Assembly: GCF_035582795.1 (NCBI RefSeq)
Contig: NC_134365.1
Coordinates: 80,395,635-80,459,634, forward strand
DNA: 64,000 bases
Origin: Mycteria americana
Taxonomy: Eukaryota; Chordata; Aves; Ciconiiformes; Ciconiidae
Reading direction: 5' to 3'
Shown: positions 63,701-64,000 of the stretch, in pieces
How positions within the stretch are numbered: position 1 is the first letter of the stretch
Layout of the letters: every line of letters starts with the position of its first letter
Program-made: the position numbers and the translations under genes
Notes under the pieces: model-generated
What the model was told of the DNA's origin: nothing
What the model saw: the letters and a program-made list of their open reading frames with translations, nothing else
Database searches by the model: none

Positions 63701-64000
63701 ACAGTTAAGTGTATCATTTCTACGCCATACATCAAAGAAGAGTTTATTGGTTTTCTCCAGTCCGGAATAGTTGTTGTGTCCCGAACAGGATAGATTCGCC
63801 ACAAGGGCTTGATAGATATACCGACATTGCAGTCTACTAGCAATCTGACAAAGAGGTAAAAAGATGTCCCCCTTTTCTGGCGCAGGACAGAGGTGTGAAG
63901 AACAGGTTTCTGAATCTGCACGGTGTGTATGTAACATGCTTCTTTCTGGCAAGACACTGGTGCTTCTATGGTTTTTGCAGCATAGTTGTTGACTCTGACT
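57718..64000 (-). CDS. PKDREJ: PKDREJ, polycystin family receptor for egg jelly (5' end beyond the window)
   Basis: One uninterrupted frame runs from the right edge to a TGA at 57720-57718, about 2,090 codons. Human PKDREJ is intronless and about 2,250 residues, so roughly 150 N-terminal residues, including any signal peptide, lie outside. The first in-window Met or GTG codons are not starts, because the frame stays open to base 64000. By position the protein has a REJ module (about 63,590-62,000), a GPS-like cysteine segment (61,275-61,170), a first membrane helix (61,040-60,970) and a PLAT/LH2 domain (60,900-60,560). Five more helices follow (60,400-59,320), then the extracellular polycystin domain (59,280-58,630) and five C-terminal helices of the channel region (58,600-57,930). 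That gives eleven helices, as in polycystin-1 proteins. In mammals it is a testis-expressed sperm-head protein linked to timing of the acrosome reaction. The channel region lacks an obvious acidic GD filter. Confidence 0.95.
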   Translation of the reverse strand, partial: VRVNNYAAKTIEAPVSCQKEACYIHTVQIQKPVLHTSVLRQKRGTSFYLFVRLLVDCNVGISIKPLWRIYPVRDTTTIPDWRKPINSSLMYGVEMIHLTVPSFTLDYGLYLFYFTVAITPIRTTTVLRGSDKVYVQIESTDLVANIAGGTFRTVGFSDNWTLDGSASYDPDSQEGLKGITFTWYCTKDVSDYKNMKVSPGNRCHPAQRDLKWLTSSGPVQAMPPESLPGNTVYYFRLAIQKDRRRSYADQTVDVQPGSPLLLNVACLENCGSTLIPTERFALSGKCLNCRTNSQPVYYWSLFSENSTEISFDWSSRTSTGRSGAYLSIHALTFTKTAHRSYILLLKVTTWDGRSSIYRHAFKVNSPPRAGKCTINPHWGTAFLTKFVVQCSGFSDSNLPLTYKVIVASNVPKTTKITSVEENTFGTILYFGYQPKTPPSFLPVGVPSQKYTLTLYVQVRDSLGAFTQVSLYVRVRNPVNSRPLAVVFHELLASVSGLSAPMTSYLQTGDYFSAGYLAYLAASVLNYIKASPTLQLPKAQFRESLIKTALNISVESTMEINQVVASLSQVTEEADEVNIRSQDLAIKKLTEVTGVLKIQRNESHWSEEAEIQTSGILRCLSNILRAALLHRRNVNVSGVKQVFSIMENLTEIVFQGKVPGETETLMETKHWNITLKKDETWNIANAFSTRNTCRNCFYPSLKKGNYSGLPQDAVISTALFEFDENPFPWLGYTSEIATMVLGFKMAETKANGDLLGIMPEGAEITIARKDKESSTFQLAMGPDKTQAYTTGGFSFEVNRNTKSIYIQILTKLKVTFKVLVFTGTNVTHAHPIASFAAFHNMSTVARKNETASTDCNIKAPYIICLPESMLTATAQGSDADTHNISIVLLTPYVIRYQNQRLVSIHVFSDQCLFLDGVRSLWREDTCRLGSLTDWQRVHCVCNMKRRHRSLSVHTVSNASTFDIRFLAAKVIVTPNTVDLGKTLIADIPKNPVTLLTVVFIFAVYFLLSLWAMRKDRADRDSKGKIIVLPDNDPFDKVSFLVTLYTGSRWGAGTKADVFLQLIGQNGTSDVHCLRHPHFPSFQQGSTDCFLLTTKKDLGDICSFRVWHNNKGPSPSWFLSRAKVENMSTRKTWFFMCRKWLSLDKGDHSLERTFSVINPKTPLPRIDYFLINLANSLTEGHLWLSIFAHVLTGTFSRLQRLSSCLAILLLNLLVNIMFFNADKNEESPIHLRYLRSITVGIECALLTIPVEMIIIALFKYSQKEPSPRGVAQTDPKVSSPLLTGNLKNQKEHLQKLYLSETSAQSRNISPLENLPGPSNSQSLPCSRKTRSMGAPQNWSNCTVSERGANVIGTEEQTITTNSPPMAKACQRRPPSNSNFSNNYTEEGSNFQKERKLSITSMPFRKRPHVVFYWWCIYLSWALVIAVTGLSSFFIVLYGLSYGYQTSLEWLLASAISFIENVFLLSILKISFFSAMSTIRPKYCENITWSTQEKYSEMKLAKETMSADERREIHLKLAKVRGTKQYKPLEADDIANMLKRAKIKVKAFIFTKGFSSHLVFLTLLLNFAYSTENTNSFHYNRFIHNQFSPQLSSVDKLEHIYVWVKDLFLPLIHNDIQPTFLPNSWSKIIGLPRMRQVRAKGTEKKCFHPHSFVNNFVISKSHCLHKYGSDIPEKGDYAGTWTKVANQSVSKDASSYSGFTYQRNRTPWMYYSYGDLHTYGPAGYTLYFFPEEGRLNSTTRLDALQQSNWLDEKTWAVIIELTTFNSDADLFCTISVIFEMSHFGIIKPSLSVHSFALPIFHQQTKAQMFVFVTVLAFLFIYIADELHIIGKEKKDYIKNISNIINFGLKSAFLLFVFLKIIKFKVGADIVKFYLLHPNDFIHFHAVSHLDQILRITMGFLAFLVVLKTLKYSQFFYGVRLAQRSIMAALPGISSMALVVVVYFFVFMTFGYLVFGQHEWNYNNMIHSAQTIFSYCVSAFRDTAFSSNRLLGGLFLASFMLVMICVLINLFQAVIMSAYGDMKQPVYEEPSDEAQAVTFVLQRLRRIFYLLICKTSKTSEPDLFHSVLYGQLERRHQRHLGLKNRKINGKKMVYLVI

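Noticed and set aside
63955-63957. A GTG as the start of PKDREJ
   Set aside because: The frame stays open to the window edge and the protein would lack part of the expected N-terminus, so the true start is outside.

Overview
This is vertebrate nuclear DNA, almost certainly from a bird. Two genes are split by GT-AG introns, non-coding DNA is AT-rich, one CpG island is present and interspersed repeats are sparse. The proteins are close to chicken and human orthologues, and the repeats are of avian type: an old CR1 LINE tail and an ERV LTR. The LTR resembles families common in neoavian birds, but I cannot name the species. The gene order PPARA, then CDPF1, then PKDREJ matches the human chromosome 22q13 block.

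Positions 1 to about 33,080 belong to PPARA on the plus strand. The first 13 kb looks like the intron before the first coding exon. Six coding exons lie between 13,101 and 25,766. They join in frame into a 468-residue nuclear receptor, the same length as the human protein. A long 3' UTR probably follows, with several AATAAA signals and a plausible distal one at 33,052.

Positions about 36,550 to 45,350, and probably further upstream, hold CDPF1 on the minus strand, convergent with PPARA. Three coding exons encode a 124-residue cysteine-rich protein. The terminal exon sits inside a 436-bp loop between two inverted repeat arms that share a perfect 46-bp core. The same region contains other copies of modules of this repeat in both orientations.

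Positions 45,352 to 57,550 have no recognised coding gene. They hold a CR1 remnant, a foldback repeat, a CpG island with a 23-base G run, and an ERV LTR fragment. The island is the best candidate for the CDPF1 promoter, but the linking 5' exon is not proven.

Positions 57,718 to the right edge hold PKDREJ on the minus strand. It is a single uninterrupted reading frame of about 2,090 codons that runs off the window, so its N-terminus and promoter are missing. The three genes are neighbours rather than a functional unit: a lipid-sensing transcription factor, a small putative zinc-binding protein and a sperm polycystin-family receptor.
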